The notes under the pieces were generated by a model, which did not search any database, had not been told where the DNA came from, and worked only from the letters and a program-made list of their open reading frames with translations. Shown here in pieces: positions 12,990 through 25,100 of a stretch of 64,000 nucleotides of DNA. The stretch is from Phallusia mammillata. Its lineage: Eukaryota > Chordata > Ascidiacea > Phlebobranchia > Ascidiidae. The position numbers and the translations under genes were made by a program. The DNA lies in the NCBI GenBank assembly GCA_003260075.1, contig QLIY01000196.1:62001-126000 (forward strand), written 5' to 3'. Numbering within the stretch: the first letter of the stretch is position 1; every line of letters begins with the position of its first letter.

Positions 12990-15372
12990 TCAATTGCCTT
13001 CTTGGCCGAACTTGGCCGTAAATTTGTCGAACAACCTCAAGTCATTTCTTCCGACAGTAGCTTTGCTGGTAAGCAGGCATTTTCTCATATCCCTCATCGA
13101 TAACGGCCGGGTGGTGACGCTAGATGGCAGAAGCGAGCCGAGCTCTGATTTAAAGTTTCCTGGATGATCTGGCAAACAAGGCCTAAAAAACAATACGGGT
13201 TAGTGTTATTGTACTGGTGCTATTTGGATGCAAACTTTGTACCTGAACTTTCCGTCTCCACAACGGACCCAATGCTGTGCTTTCTGTAGAAATCTGACTG
13301 GTTCAAACAAGGCCGAGTTCACCAAGTTGGCAAGATCGCTTCCACTATAACCGTCCGTCAGATCGCCTATCGAACACAATGCAGGATAGAAATATGACAA
13401 AACTAGAAAAAGTATAATGTTATCTTCATTAACCAACTATATCGCCTTCCGGAACTGTGTCTCCGCAGTAAACCTATATTTTGCGCTGCTTTAGTGGAAT
13501 GACATTAAACTACGCGTATTTTGTGCGTTACCTAGTTCATTCCAGTCCTCGTCGCTAAAGGTAGTATCATCACCGACATGAAGTTTTAAAATCTTAATTC
13601 TCGAATCCGCATCGGGAAGCGAGATGTGAACTCTTTTCTGGAATCGCCTGCAGCATTAAAACATGTTGCTCAACTGATTTAGAGCATACACTAAAAACTA
13701 TAACACAAACTATCGAGTTTTAACTGCAAACGTATTTTTATAATAATCATGAAATTACCTTAAAAATGCTGGGTCTAATTCCCATGGACAGTTTGTGGCA
13801 CATAGAAGAAATATTTCGTCTTCCGAAACACCACCGTCCATTTGATGCAGCAATTCAGTCTAAAAACGATACAAACCCAACTTTTTTAGGTTCAAGAGAA
13901 TGTCGTTTTTCTTACCTTTATTCGGCGAACGCTTTCATCTTCTGTTTCGCTTCGTCGTCGGCACAAACTGTCGATTTCGTCAATAAAAATCACACACCTA
14001 GAAGCATTAGTATTGTTTTGTTCCCTATCCGACCTAAAATGTACCTAATTTATTCTGAACCTACCGGCCGCTCGAACTTCGCGCATGATGAAATAACTCT
14101 CGTACCATCTTTTCACTTTCACCAAAAAGGCTGGACATAAGATCAGCACTGGATACCGAATAAAAAGTGGACTGTATCTCATTGGCCAGTGCGTGAGCCA
14201 ATCGACTCTTACCAGTCCCTGGCGGTCCATACATTAGTATACGGTTCCACGGACGCCGATTACCTATTCATTGTAAAATCACAACTATTAAGATTTAGCA
14301 TAGGAAAGCGATAGCCTATAAAGTTTATTTGTTTGTGGAGTTTCAGAATTTAGGGATGTGTGCGGTTACCCGAACACCTGTTTTCCGGCAGCAAGTGCCC
14401 CCTCTTGCCCCTACGTGCCGGCGCCCATGTAGCCATAGATCCACATGAATACCAGACTGCGGTTTGGTAAACCAAGTCTAGGTCAAAAGTCCGGTCAAAA
14501 GAGTTTCTAACCACAACAGTAGGACACAAACCTGTAAATAGATGGGGGTACAGCAACGGCATGACAATAGCTTCGTTAAGGCTAATTTTTGCTTCGTTTA
14601 GTCCCACAACATCGTCAAATTTGCCTGAATGACTAACTACTATAGTTTGCTCAATGGCACTTTTTCTCGACTCGTTTCGTGTGCTTCTAAATTTAAAAGA
14701 CGTATTATCAAAATCAACACGTTTCGTATTTGACATAAGTGATCAATCTTTATTACCTACTTTGAGAGAATGAGGACGTGCTACAATCCCTATTTTCAAT
14801 AGGAGCCTCTGTGGCTTTGTTCCTATAAAACAGAAATACATTAAATTTGTCCCATAATGAAATTTTTCACTAAACAAATCACCTGTTGTTTATTTTTTTG
14901 TTTAAATTGTTTATCAACTGAAATACTTCCAATAACGATGCTTTTCTTTCATCATCTTGATCTTTTGAATGCAAAAGCTAAAATTTTAAAGTTTGATGAT
15001 TAGTTTAAACAACTGAAACTGATTTTCATCGCATTGCCCACAAGCTTTACCGAAATTTGCGACAATGTGTTGTCCAGGCACGACTGCAGCACTGCATTTG
15101 GAGTACCAACTCTTTGCGTAACTGCCTCTAGCTCTGAAACACATGACTTGTAGTCGGGGGGGGGGTGAAGTACAAACTCTTTGCGTAACTGCCTCTAGCT
15201 CTGAAACACATGACTTGTAGTCCTTAAGCAAAGAAATACCGTCTTCGTTGCTCTCCATGTGAACTCTTGCCTGATAAAGCAACCTATCAGCACGCCTTGC
15301 GCATAAAACAGCTGGTGCCTCTGGAAAACTACATTCAGCAAATAGTTGCGTAACAAACGCAATTGTGATCAA
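12990..15372 (-). CDS. Vps4/katanin-clade AAA ATPase
   Basis: A multi-exon - strand gene with the full AAA core in order. Asp-Asp-Val-Val-Gly-Leu and Leu-Tyr-Pro-His-Leu-Phe-Thr-Gly are near 14528-14640. Walker A Gly-Pro-Pro-Gly-Thr-Gly-Lys-Ser is near 14200-14235, then Gly-Glu-Ser-Glu-Lys. Walker B Ile-Phe-Ile-Asp-Glu-Ile-Asp-Ser-Leu is near 13960-14000. The sensor-1 strand Cys-Ala-Thr-Asn is in the 13787-13860 exon. An Arg-Arg-Phe-x-Lys-Arg arginine-finger region is near 13630-13650, and Gly-Tyr-Ser-Gly-Ser-Asp is at 13320-13370. The last exon ends Phe-Gly-Gln-Glu-Gly-Asn with TGA at 12990-12992, like the Vps4 C-terminal helix. Vps4 proteins disassemble ESCRT-III. The N-terminal part is not clearly a MIT domain, so a fidgetin- or katanin-like role is possible. 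Confidence 0.85.
15051..15372 (-). CDS. N-terminal exon of the AAA ATPase, partly duplicated
   Basis: This exon encodes an acidic, helical segment with [11 protein letters not shown] and Leu-Glu-Ala-Val-Thr-Gln-Arg-Val. It ends Leu-Ser-Gln-Ile-Ser at a GT donor (base 15051). It could be a diverged helical-bundle (MIT-like) N-terminus, but I see no clear family signature. About 44 bp of it occur twice (15111-15154 and 15177-15221), separated by a 10-G run at 15156-15165. The first coding exon was not identified with confidence. An open - strand frame from 15821 is a weak candidate. Confidence 0.5.
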
Positions 15373-15374
15373 AC

Positions 15375-15593
15375 ATGCAGTGCTTTAATCAAGAGAACGC
15401 GTATTCTTGTACTACAGTGATGTATTTTGCAGGTATTGTTATTGGTGGTGGATTTGGACATGTGGTTTTGTTGGTAAAGGGGGGGGGGGCGCAGTGCTTT
15501 AATCAAGAGAACGCGTATTCTTGTACTACAGTGCTGTATTTTGCTGGTATTGTTATTGGTGGTGGATTTGGACATGTGGTTTTGTTGGTAAAG
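15375..15593. repeat. Duplicated 103-bp segment around an 11-G run
   Basis: 15375-15478 and 15491-15593 are near-identical (a few mismatches) and flank G run 15479-15489. It lies between the AAA ATPase and receptor gene 5' ends. The frames on both strands across it are not genes. Confidence 0.8.
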
Positions 15594-15958
15594 CACAACC
15601 AACAGGTAAATAATGTTTTTGGCTAAATGAGTTGTTGTTTTGGAAGCAACTAGCACAAGCCTATAAAACTGTGAACAAACGCGTTCCTTGCAAAACAAAA
15701 TAATGGCACTAGAAACTAAAAGAAGGTGACAAGTGCACTTGAAAAATAGCCGTGTCCCCACTGGTATTGTGCGTCGTTTCAGACAGTGAAAGCGACGAGG
15801 AATAGAGTCTATTAGCGACACTTCAGATATCGTTGTTTCACTGCGGTACAGTGTAGTTCAGAAAATTCATTCATTTGTTTCAGTTATTGTATGCAGTGGT
15901 CTTATCCTTTAGTACCTGTAAATGTAAATATTTTGCTAATTTGAGAAGTTTTTGAAGA

Positions 15959-16009
15959 ATGAATTTACGTTTTTTTCTGTTACTGCCTGCTGTTTTCAAC
16001 CCCTATGTG
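15959..16009 (+). CDS. Signal-peptide exon of the lectin-FN3-PTP receptor
   Basis: Seventeen codons read Met-Asn-Leu-Arg-Phe-Phe-Leu-Leu-Leu-Pro-Ala-Val-Phe and end in phase 0 before GTAAGT. A basic residue followed by a hydrophobic core is a typical signal peptide. The ATG at 15959 was chosen because the frame continues through the next acceptor into the first FN3-like exon. Confidence 0.7.
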
Positions 16010-19000
16010 GTAAGTAAGTTGAGGCTAGATTTTGTTAAGGTCTGTTTCGGTAGATATAATTTCTGCTTCTGGCAGCATGACATTCAGAGATTCTTGTAGC
16101 GTACGAGTATAATAGGCCGGGTCTCAGTAATAAATATCCGCTACCTTTCATAAATAATTCGTTTTGTATCATTGCATCATCCAGGTAACAGCGTTTAACG
16201 CGAACGTAACAGATGTGACCGCCACCTCGACAATCATTGAATGGTATGGTGACTTCGAAAATATCACTGTTCGATACAAAACAACTGAAAATATTAAGGT
16301 TTGTAAATAGTTTTTCTAGCACCAGCCCCTTTTACAACATGCTGTTTTCCACAGAAAACAATCAGAACATCGGACAGAAAAATAAAAATTGCCGGTTTGG
16401 ACACTTCAGAGACCTACAACTTTCGAGTGCAACCTGTTAATTCAGAAAAGCAAATATCCCTCACTGTTACTTTAGGTAAGTATGCAAACTTTACTACAAT
16501 TTCTTAGTCAAAGAAAAGTAAAAATGACATTTTCCGCAAGGCAAGATATTCATGTTAACTACTGTTAAAAAATTGCAGCAAAGTGCCCGGAAAACTGGAG
16601 GGGCCTGGAAAATGCATGTTACTTTGCGTCTGATAACAACAAGAAAGGCTGGTTGGATGCATCGAAAGCTTGTACGACTCTCCCAACAGCTCATCTTGCG
16701 GACCCTCGCTCCGAAGAGGAAAATCTCTTCCTCGCCGAGGTCGTGGCAACTCGCAAAGCCATGCACTGGATTGGAATCAACGACAGACAGGTAAGAAGAT
16801 AGATTCTACAATACGCAAACTGCGCAATTTACTAAATTGCACGACGCTCATTGGCCGTTAAGAGCAAGCGTTTGACTTCAATACATGTTTATTTATACCC
16901 TTTATTTTTACTAACAATTTACAACCAATACAAGTCTGCCTATTTGAAAAAGTTTAACGGTTCTGAATGCTTCAAAAGACTCGATTACTTGACATTTCAT
17001 GTTTTATAGTTAGTTTAAGTTTTGAATAAAGATTGTCATTCTGATTTTTTTTGTCATACAATAAACAACAGGTTCAACCTAAATACAGATAAAATTTTTT
17101 GCTTTCGGTTTAAAGAATATTTGTTCATTGCTATCGCAACAAATTACATACTTTATGTATAACTTTTTACACTAACCGACAATCCGAGTTGGTTCAACTG
17201 TTGTTTTATAGTCGGAGGGCAATTTTACATACACCGATTCCTCTCCGGTGGAATGGAGGAACGTCACTTCAAGCGGTGACGTTAACAATTGCATCCTGGT
17301 AGACATGGTTTCTTTGGAATGGGAGGCATTTGATTGTGCTATGTCAAGGGATTATATCTGTCAATATCAAAGTACGCCATATTCCCCATCAAAGTGTGTT
17401 ATGCGTGTGATATTGTTTCACCTGTGGCTAAAACAGTAGACAATTTAGCGTACAATAGTATTACTGAAGAAAGATACATAATTGGACTCTATATTTTTAG
17501 TTCAAGCTTCACCTAAAGATTTGCAAGTGAGCGCCTATTCAACGGCAGCAACTGTGCGATGGGTGACACCACCAAGTTTGCTCGGGTCAACGGTTGACAG
17601 ATTTCTGTTTACACTGACATCACGTAATTTTGTTCACATATATTTTGATATCATAGCAATGGCATACATTAGAAAAATGTTTTGGTGCTTTTTCTTGTAT
17701 TTAAAAGCTTTCTCGTTTACTATTTTTTAACGCAAACATATAAACTTTTATTATTGTAGCCATGGAGGATTATAAGCCACCGTCTGTGCGTGCTGCAAAC
17801 TCGTGGCAAACATGGGGGGGGGGACGCCTATTCAACGGCAGCAACTGTACGATGGGTGACACCACCAAGTGTGCTCGGGTCAACGATTGACAGATTTCTG
17901 TTTACACTGACATCACGTAATTTTTTGTCCACATTTATTTTGATGTTGCAGCAATGGTGTAGACAACTTTTTTGATGTTTTTTGTACTCAAAATGCTTTC
18001 TGGTTTGCTGTTTATTTTTGCAAACTTTAAACTTTTATCATTTTAGCCATGAAGGATTATAAGCCACCGTCTGTGCGTGCTGCAAACTCGTGGCAAACAT
18101 CACGATATATATATGGGCTTAATCCTGGATATTTGTATTTTATCACGATGGCTTCTGCTCATTTTATTGATGATGAAAATAATGCTGGTAGCGTCGGAGG
18201 AATATATCCAGCAACGCCGTTTGTCACAAGTATGACTGTTGTCATAATTTGTCAATTGTTCCAAAATCAAGTTTGTCATATTTTTTTTAGTTTTTAATTG
18301 TTTCATCCCATGCATGCACGAACATGCACTGTTTAAACTATATTCAAATACAAATTAGTTTTGCATCTGATTATTTAGTGATGGCAAAAATTACCGACAG
18401 ATTTGATCAATAATTAATTTTTTTACAAAAAAATTAACTGTTAACTGTAACAGGAGTTTTGCGGTCTTTTGCGGCGTAGACCAAAACTAATTTGTTTAGT
18501 ATTTTGCTTTTAGGACCTTACAAGCCCCAGAATCTTCAAGTGACAATGATGGGTCCAACTTTTGCAGTGTTAAACTGGAACGCTCCGAGAGATGGCGGCA
18601 TATATGACTCGTAAATTGGTTTCATAATTTTGCCACGCAAAAGGCTATATAAACTTAAAAGTAAAAAATGTCGTGTTAAGAAAACATAAGCTTCTAAAGT
18701 TGAAACTGTTGTACAAAAATGATGATAGTCAGTTAATCAGTTTCAAATTAGCGTTTTTCTCAAGAATTGCCACCTTATTGTCCCAATCATGATTGCATTT
18801 ATCAATAATTTTATTGCAACTCCTTTTATTTTAGGTACGAAGTAACATACCAGGCGATTTATCCTGAAAGCAACGACACTCTAGTCACGGCTTTGAACTC
18901 GAGCGATTTTTCGTACAGCGGTGTAATTTCGGTAGGAAAGGAGGAAACCGGTTTAACTCTGGACAACCTTGAACCCTTCCTAAACTACGCTGTTCAGATT

Positions 19001-22000
19001 GTGTCAGTCAGCAATCACGTGACTGAAAACGGCAACCAATCAGCGAGTAGTAGGGGAGAAGATCTAGCTCTTCAGACATGTAAGGGCCAAATCTACGTTA
19101 AACAATATTATCTCTGTATTAGGCATGGGTAATTGGTTGTTCAGCGTAATTGAAAATATAAGCTGCCCATAAACTAGAGTCTGGCAACGGCTTGTTGGTT
19201 CAATTCAGCTCATAATGGTCCTCAATATTTTCATGGAACTTGTGTGTATTCCCAGGCCTATAAAATGGAGAAAACGTTGGTATCACGTCTTCCTATTGCA
19301 CCAATAAACTAAGTTAAAACTTTTTTGCCTATCAACTTTCCCAATTGTAAGCGGCAGACAGTACACACTGTTTCGAGCTTTGGTCTCATCAATACAGCTG
19401 ATGACAGAAGATCGGCGGTGTGCATTGTCTGATTTATGCATTGGTTTGATGCTTTTATACTTTCCCAGAGTTTCTTTTAGTTTCTGAGATTTCTATGCAG
19501 TATTCTCATCGTTTATTCGATTAAAATACCTGTTTAGTGGTTGCTCCACCGCGTGATGTTCACGTCGTTGGGTCGTCGTTGGACGAAACGAGTTTTCGAC
19601 TTGCCTGGACAAAAGCAATCGGCAAAGTTGATGGTTACCTGATTAGTGTTCTCAGCAAAACTCTTCAAAACCTGTAAGTGAAGAATTCAAATATTGACAC
19701 AAACAGAGGTATTTTCAGGAAAGCAGCAGCTGAACTGTTAGATCACATTTGCTTGACTTATATGATAACACAAACTCTATTAATATAAAGGGGCCCAAAC
19801 TTATTATGCACGGCCAAAATGTTTAATTTCCTTAAAAACAGTTACTACTTTACTACTACCACAGTACACCAAGCCCATTGAAGGCGCCATACCGAATCAG
19901 CCGGTCACCAAGCATTAACCACCATATGGCAAGGCGTAGGCTAGAAACATCTGCATAGATGCTTCAGGGCTGATCCCAGTTATGAATTTATGTTTATGTT
20001 CATACTTTACTACTAGTTAGAATTTTTTTGGAAGGAAATATAGTGTAACATTTTTTCTGACATCCTGAAATGCAACAATTTAAAATCATTTATTGTTTGA
20101 CTTGTCTTTCAGAACCCACACTCACACAACCAACCTTACGTACTTTGACGTAACCGGCTTGGTATCGGGTCACACTTACGAAGTTGAAATAGATTCTATT
20201 CGAGGCCATGAGACTAGTGAAATTATTACTGTGGTGCAGACAACCCGTAAGTAATTGCAACGAATACTGGTGTTCCTGTTTTGCTTGACATAATGCACAT
20301 TTTTATTAGTTTGAAATTTTTTGACTGGAATTTTAAATGTAATTCACAACTATGGTTTCTGATGTATTGCGAAGTATCAGTGGAATAATTTTTCAAAGTA
20401 ACTGGGGGGGGGGACTTTTTGTTTTGGAATTTTAAATGTAACTTTACAACTATGGTTTCTGATGTATTGCGAAGTATCTGTGGAATTATTGTCCAAACTA
20501 ATTCCTTTTTCAAAACAACAAAATTGTTGTTGTTTGATGTTGTATATAACCAAAATCCTTAGCTTTATAACCAGGGTTGCCAAAATAATGACAACCGAAA
20601 AATTGAATTTTCATACCAAACGAAACAAACGGTTTTAAACAAATCTTTGCATTAATACGAGCCATGACATATCACATACATAAATTTTTGCCAGCAAAAA
20701 TCTGTTCCAGCAACTTCTTGTTCACAGAAAACACTTCGTGCTTCTCACAACAGCTCAGGTCTAGATTTACTTTTGCTTGTAACAGGCCTTTGACTTGTAA
20801 TTGTTGAAATAAGACAAAATAAGGACTTAGTCAAAAACAAGGACATTTCTTAGAAAAAGTACAAATCTTAGAAAGAAGAACAGTATGGCAACCCTGTTTA
20901 TAACAAGGGGCTACAATCAAAAACAGAAAAAAAACATTCTCAAATCTAAAAAAACTTCGATAGTTGGAATTGGCACTTAAAATATGACGTCGTTGTTTCG
21001 TACTGCTAAACCATCCAACTCTACACTAAGATTCATCAGTTTCGTGAACAAAATAAGTAATTCGCGATGGTTGAGGGTCATTCTTCTGGCATCTGAGCAA
21101 GCGCACGAAAAGCCACTTCAAGCGACTAAAAATTCGCCACTCTAAAACACTTTCTCAACTCCTCTCAACCTATCTCTGTTCTCTTTCCTCCTCGTATCCT
21201 CTCTCCTTTGTTTTCTATGGGGGGGGGGTTTAAAACAAATGTTTTTGATCATTGTTTTTGATATTGTATACAACCCAAATGCTTAGCTTTATAACAAAGG
21301 GCTACCATCAGTTTCAAAAAAGGAGAAATTAAAAAAACATTTTGTTTTCAAAAATGATTTATTTTGGAAAATCATTCCATTGGTTCAAAAAAGCAGAAAA
21401 AAAACATCTTTAAATCTAAAAACAACTTTGATAGTTGGAATTTGACACTTAAAATATGACGTCGTTGTTTCGTGCTGCTAAACCATCCAACTCTACACTA
21501 AGATTCATCAGTTTCGTGAACAAAATAAGTAATTCGCGATGGTTGAGGGTCATTCTTGTGGCATCTGAGCAAGCGCACGAAAAGCCACTTCAAGGGACTA
21601 AAAATTCGCCACTCTAAAACACTTTCTCAACTCCTCTCAACTTATCTCTGTTCTCTTTCCTCCTCGTATCCTCTCTCCTTTGTTTTCTATTTCCTTTTTT
21701 CGCAACGGTTGTAAGGTAATTAGTTCGGGATTTTCCTCTTACAGATTTTGTTAGTAGGCGTGTAAAAATATGTGATGATTTCACTTCAGTGACTTAACTG
21801 TGAGTATTGTTTCGCGCGTCGTTATAGCAACTGCTTTGTTTTTGTCGTTGTGTTACATTTTTGAAAGCAAACTAGTTTTATAGTCTTTGAAAAGTCAATG
21901 CTGGTTTCTATAGTTTAATCTGAAAGCACCACTGTTCTCTAGTAATTCAAAAATTGGCCGGGACAAATTTTGAGTTGGGAGACCCCTGCTCCACAATATC

Positions 22001-22076
22001 TAAAAACACCATAGCACACTTTTTAAATACGTATACCACTTATGTTTTTTTCATATTTCCGATTTTCTTTCTTTTT

Positions 22077-22143
<67 letters not shown>

Positions 22144-25100
22144 CAGAAAACATGCAAATAACCTTTGTGCTATGTATAAAATCTATTTTTACGTTATTTT
22201 ACATTACATGCCTTTGAAGTGCTTGCGTTGCTAGGGAACAATAATTTATCATTTGATGTTTTCAGGTCCCACTCCAGTTCTGCGCAGCCAAATCTTTACA
22301 TCTCTACCTGAAAATACGTCGGTGGAAATTGTACTGCTTCGAACTATGCCTAATGATGGAGGAATTTTCGATGGTTTTAACCTGACCTTTCGAGCCACAG
22401 GTGGACTTAATAAAGAATATTATAAAACATGATTTATATACATATTTTTGTGTGTATATATTATGAATGTTTTCTAAATTTGTGATGAATTATCCAATAT
22501 TTTACGGGACACATATACATTTAACAAAAAAAAATTTGCAAAAAAAATGCATGGCTGAAATTTTTACTTCAAAGCAGTTTGTAAAAGCAGTTCTTGTCGC
22601 TGTTTGGTTGGTCGTCCTGCAAACTCATTTATAGGGCATGGCTGGAGTTTTTTAAAGATATTATTATCTAACTTGGCCTTAACTGCTGGCACCCAAGTAA
22701 ATTTTACTTTTGTTTGTAACGTTTCCAGAACATCCTGAAACAATGTACTGGAGAATGCCCGTTGAGAACTCAGATGTTACTTCAGCCACCGACATCGTTA
22801 CAGGCCTTACACCAGGCAGAACTTACAGACTGACGGTTTATACAACGAGCGAAGGTGTGACAAGCTTTCCTGTTCGCGCCGACACAATTATCAGAACAAG
22901 TAAGACCAAGTTTATTCTGCTGTAATAGGATAATTTTTACGTTTTCTTTCACAATTTTTGAATTGCATGTTATTTTATGTTTTAAAACCAAGAGTTTGAA
23001 TGTTGGATACCGTCAAAACAATGCTTACTTTATAGAGATTGTTCGCATTTGATGTGACCAGCTTTAAAGTAATTTATACCTATAGCGCCGCAAGTGTTAA
23101 TGCTTGGTACTCGAGAAAACTTAAAAAACTTGACCAAAATTTGCGAAACGTGGCAAGATTCGTCAATTATTCTCTTGAAGCTGCCAAAATACACTTGGTG
23201 TTAGGCATTTACGGATGATGTATGTTGCTCGACCAATCAGCCACTTACAGTTTTGGTTCTTCTCATCCCATGGCTACGAATACCCCCGTCCTCAAAAGCA
23301 AATTGTGTTAGTTACAGAACGTAGTGAGGCAAAAACAAAAATATTCAAGAAAGCTAATTCCTAGTCCACTTTCCATTCACATTCTAGAACCAGCTTCGCC
23401 GACCCCTTTGCGTCACACACATCGCACTGAGCGTAACATAGTGTTGGAATGGGACGCAGTGCCTGGTGACATAGACGGGTACCTGGTCACATGCACTGGT
23501 GTAGAGAGAGAATGTGAACCCGAGTTCACAAAGGTCAAGAGTGACGTTCGGGAACTTGCCTTTGACGGCCTGACACCAGGAGCAGAATACAACTTCACGT
23601 TGAGCGTGGAAAGAGGATTAAGTAAAAGCAGGACAAGCTCGCTTGGCGTTAGAACAAGTAAGTAGGCAATCACAGCTGTGTGTTACAGATTTCGAAAAGA
23701 GGAAATAGGTGCATTTAAAACGCTTACACAACATTGAACTTATTAAAGTAGGACAATTTATTTGAAATAGTGAATAAAATTGCAACGTTTATCAAAAACG
23801 CACCAAAAACTTGAAGATGACAAATATTTTGCATGTATTAGCTATCTTTTTGTACAAAACAAAAAACTTTCTGATTTTACAGAACCAAACCAACCGGCTG
23901 TGTCCGTTCTTACTGGACCGGAACCCCGAAACGTGACGTCATTTCGTCTAACTTGGGCCAACCCACCTGACATTTTTGACGCTTACCGGGTGCTTTACAC
24001 TCCACGAACAACCGACATCAACGTCACAAACTACGCAACGGCCGGTGACGTCATAATTCCTTCCCAAAGTGACATCCCTGGTGAATTGGTGACCACCACA
24101 CTGAGCCACTTAACACCCGGCTTGACGTATAACGTCAGTGTGACGACACTAAGCAATGACATCAGCAGCACGCCACTTGATTTTGTTCGGGCTACACGTA
24201 AGGATTACTAAAATTTTATTTCCTTTTTTTGTCATATTTTACTCCTTTTTTCTATAACTGTACTTGATTTGTAGCAAGAAATTTGATTTTGTTTAATTCA
24301 GTACCAGAGCCTGTCGAAGATCTGATGGCTGGAAGCATTGGCGAAACTTGGTCTTTTTTTTCTTGGGAGCCTGGCAACGGAGGTTTTGTTGCTTTTCAGG
24401 TGAGATTTACTGAATGTTTTTAAAAATCAGTTGCTTCAAACGTTTGTGTGGATCAGGTTTCGGTTCAAGACGTATCGGATTTTATCCCGAATGAAATTGA
24501 ATCAGTAAACGTCACTACCGCATTTTACAACGTTACATCCTTGCAACCTTCCTCCTTGCATCTTGCGACTGTGATGACGTTTGCCGCTGATGACGTCAGT
24601 ACTTCTGAAAGCGTTTTTATTCAGACCAGTAAGCTTTGCATATTGATAGATTAGCCGAGTTGTCATTATAAATTGGAATTTGTGTTCTTCAAGGACCCCT
24701 TCAACCTCGTGACGTTGAGATTCGTGACGTCGGGGAAACGTCATTCACAGTGACGTGGTCTCGGCCTCCGTCACGGCACGATGACTTTGCGATGAAACTT
24801 TTCCGGCTTGACTATAACAATGACGATAGCTATGACGTAGTAAGATCAGGCGGCGTCATTTCGGCGACGATGACATCTTGGAATTTCGTTGACCTGATTC
24901 CAGGGGCAGCATACCGCGTTGCCATAGAAACAACTTTCAACAGGACCAAGAGTTACCCAGTGGTCGTGGATACGTTTTTGTGTAAGTTGCAACATCTTGA
25001 CTGTTGTCTGTACACAAACTTTTAAACTTAACAAACTGAATTGACCATGCAAGTGAGTAATGCACATGACACGCATATGCAGTTACGTATTATAGTTTAT

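Noticed and set aside
21954..22217. Open frame with a long poly-Gly
   Set aside because: It is produced by the 64-G run, which is likely filler.
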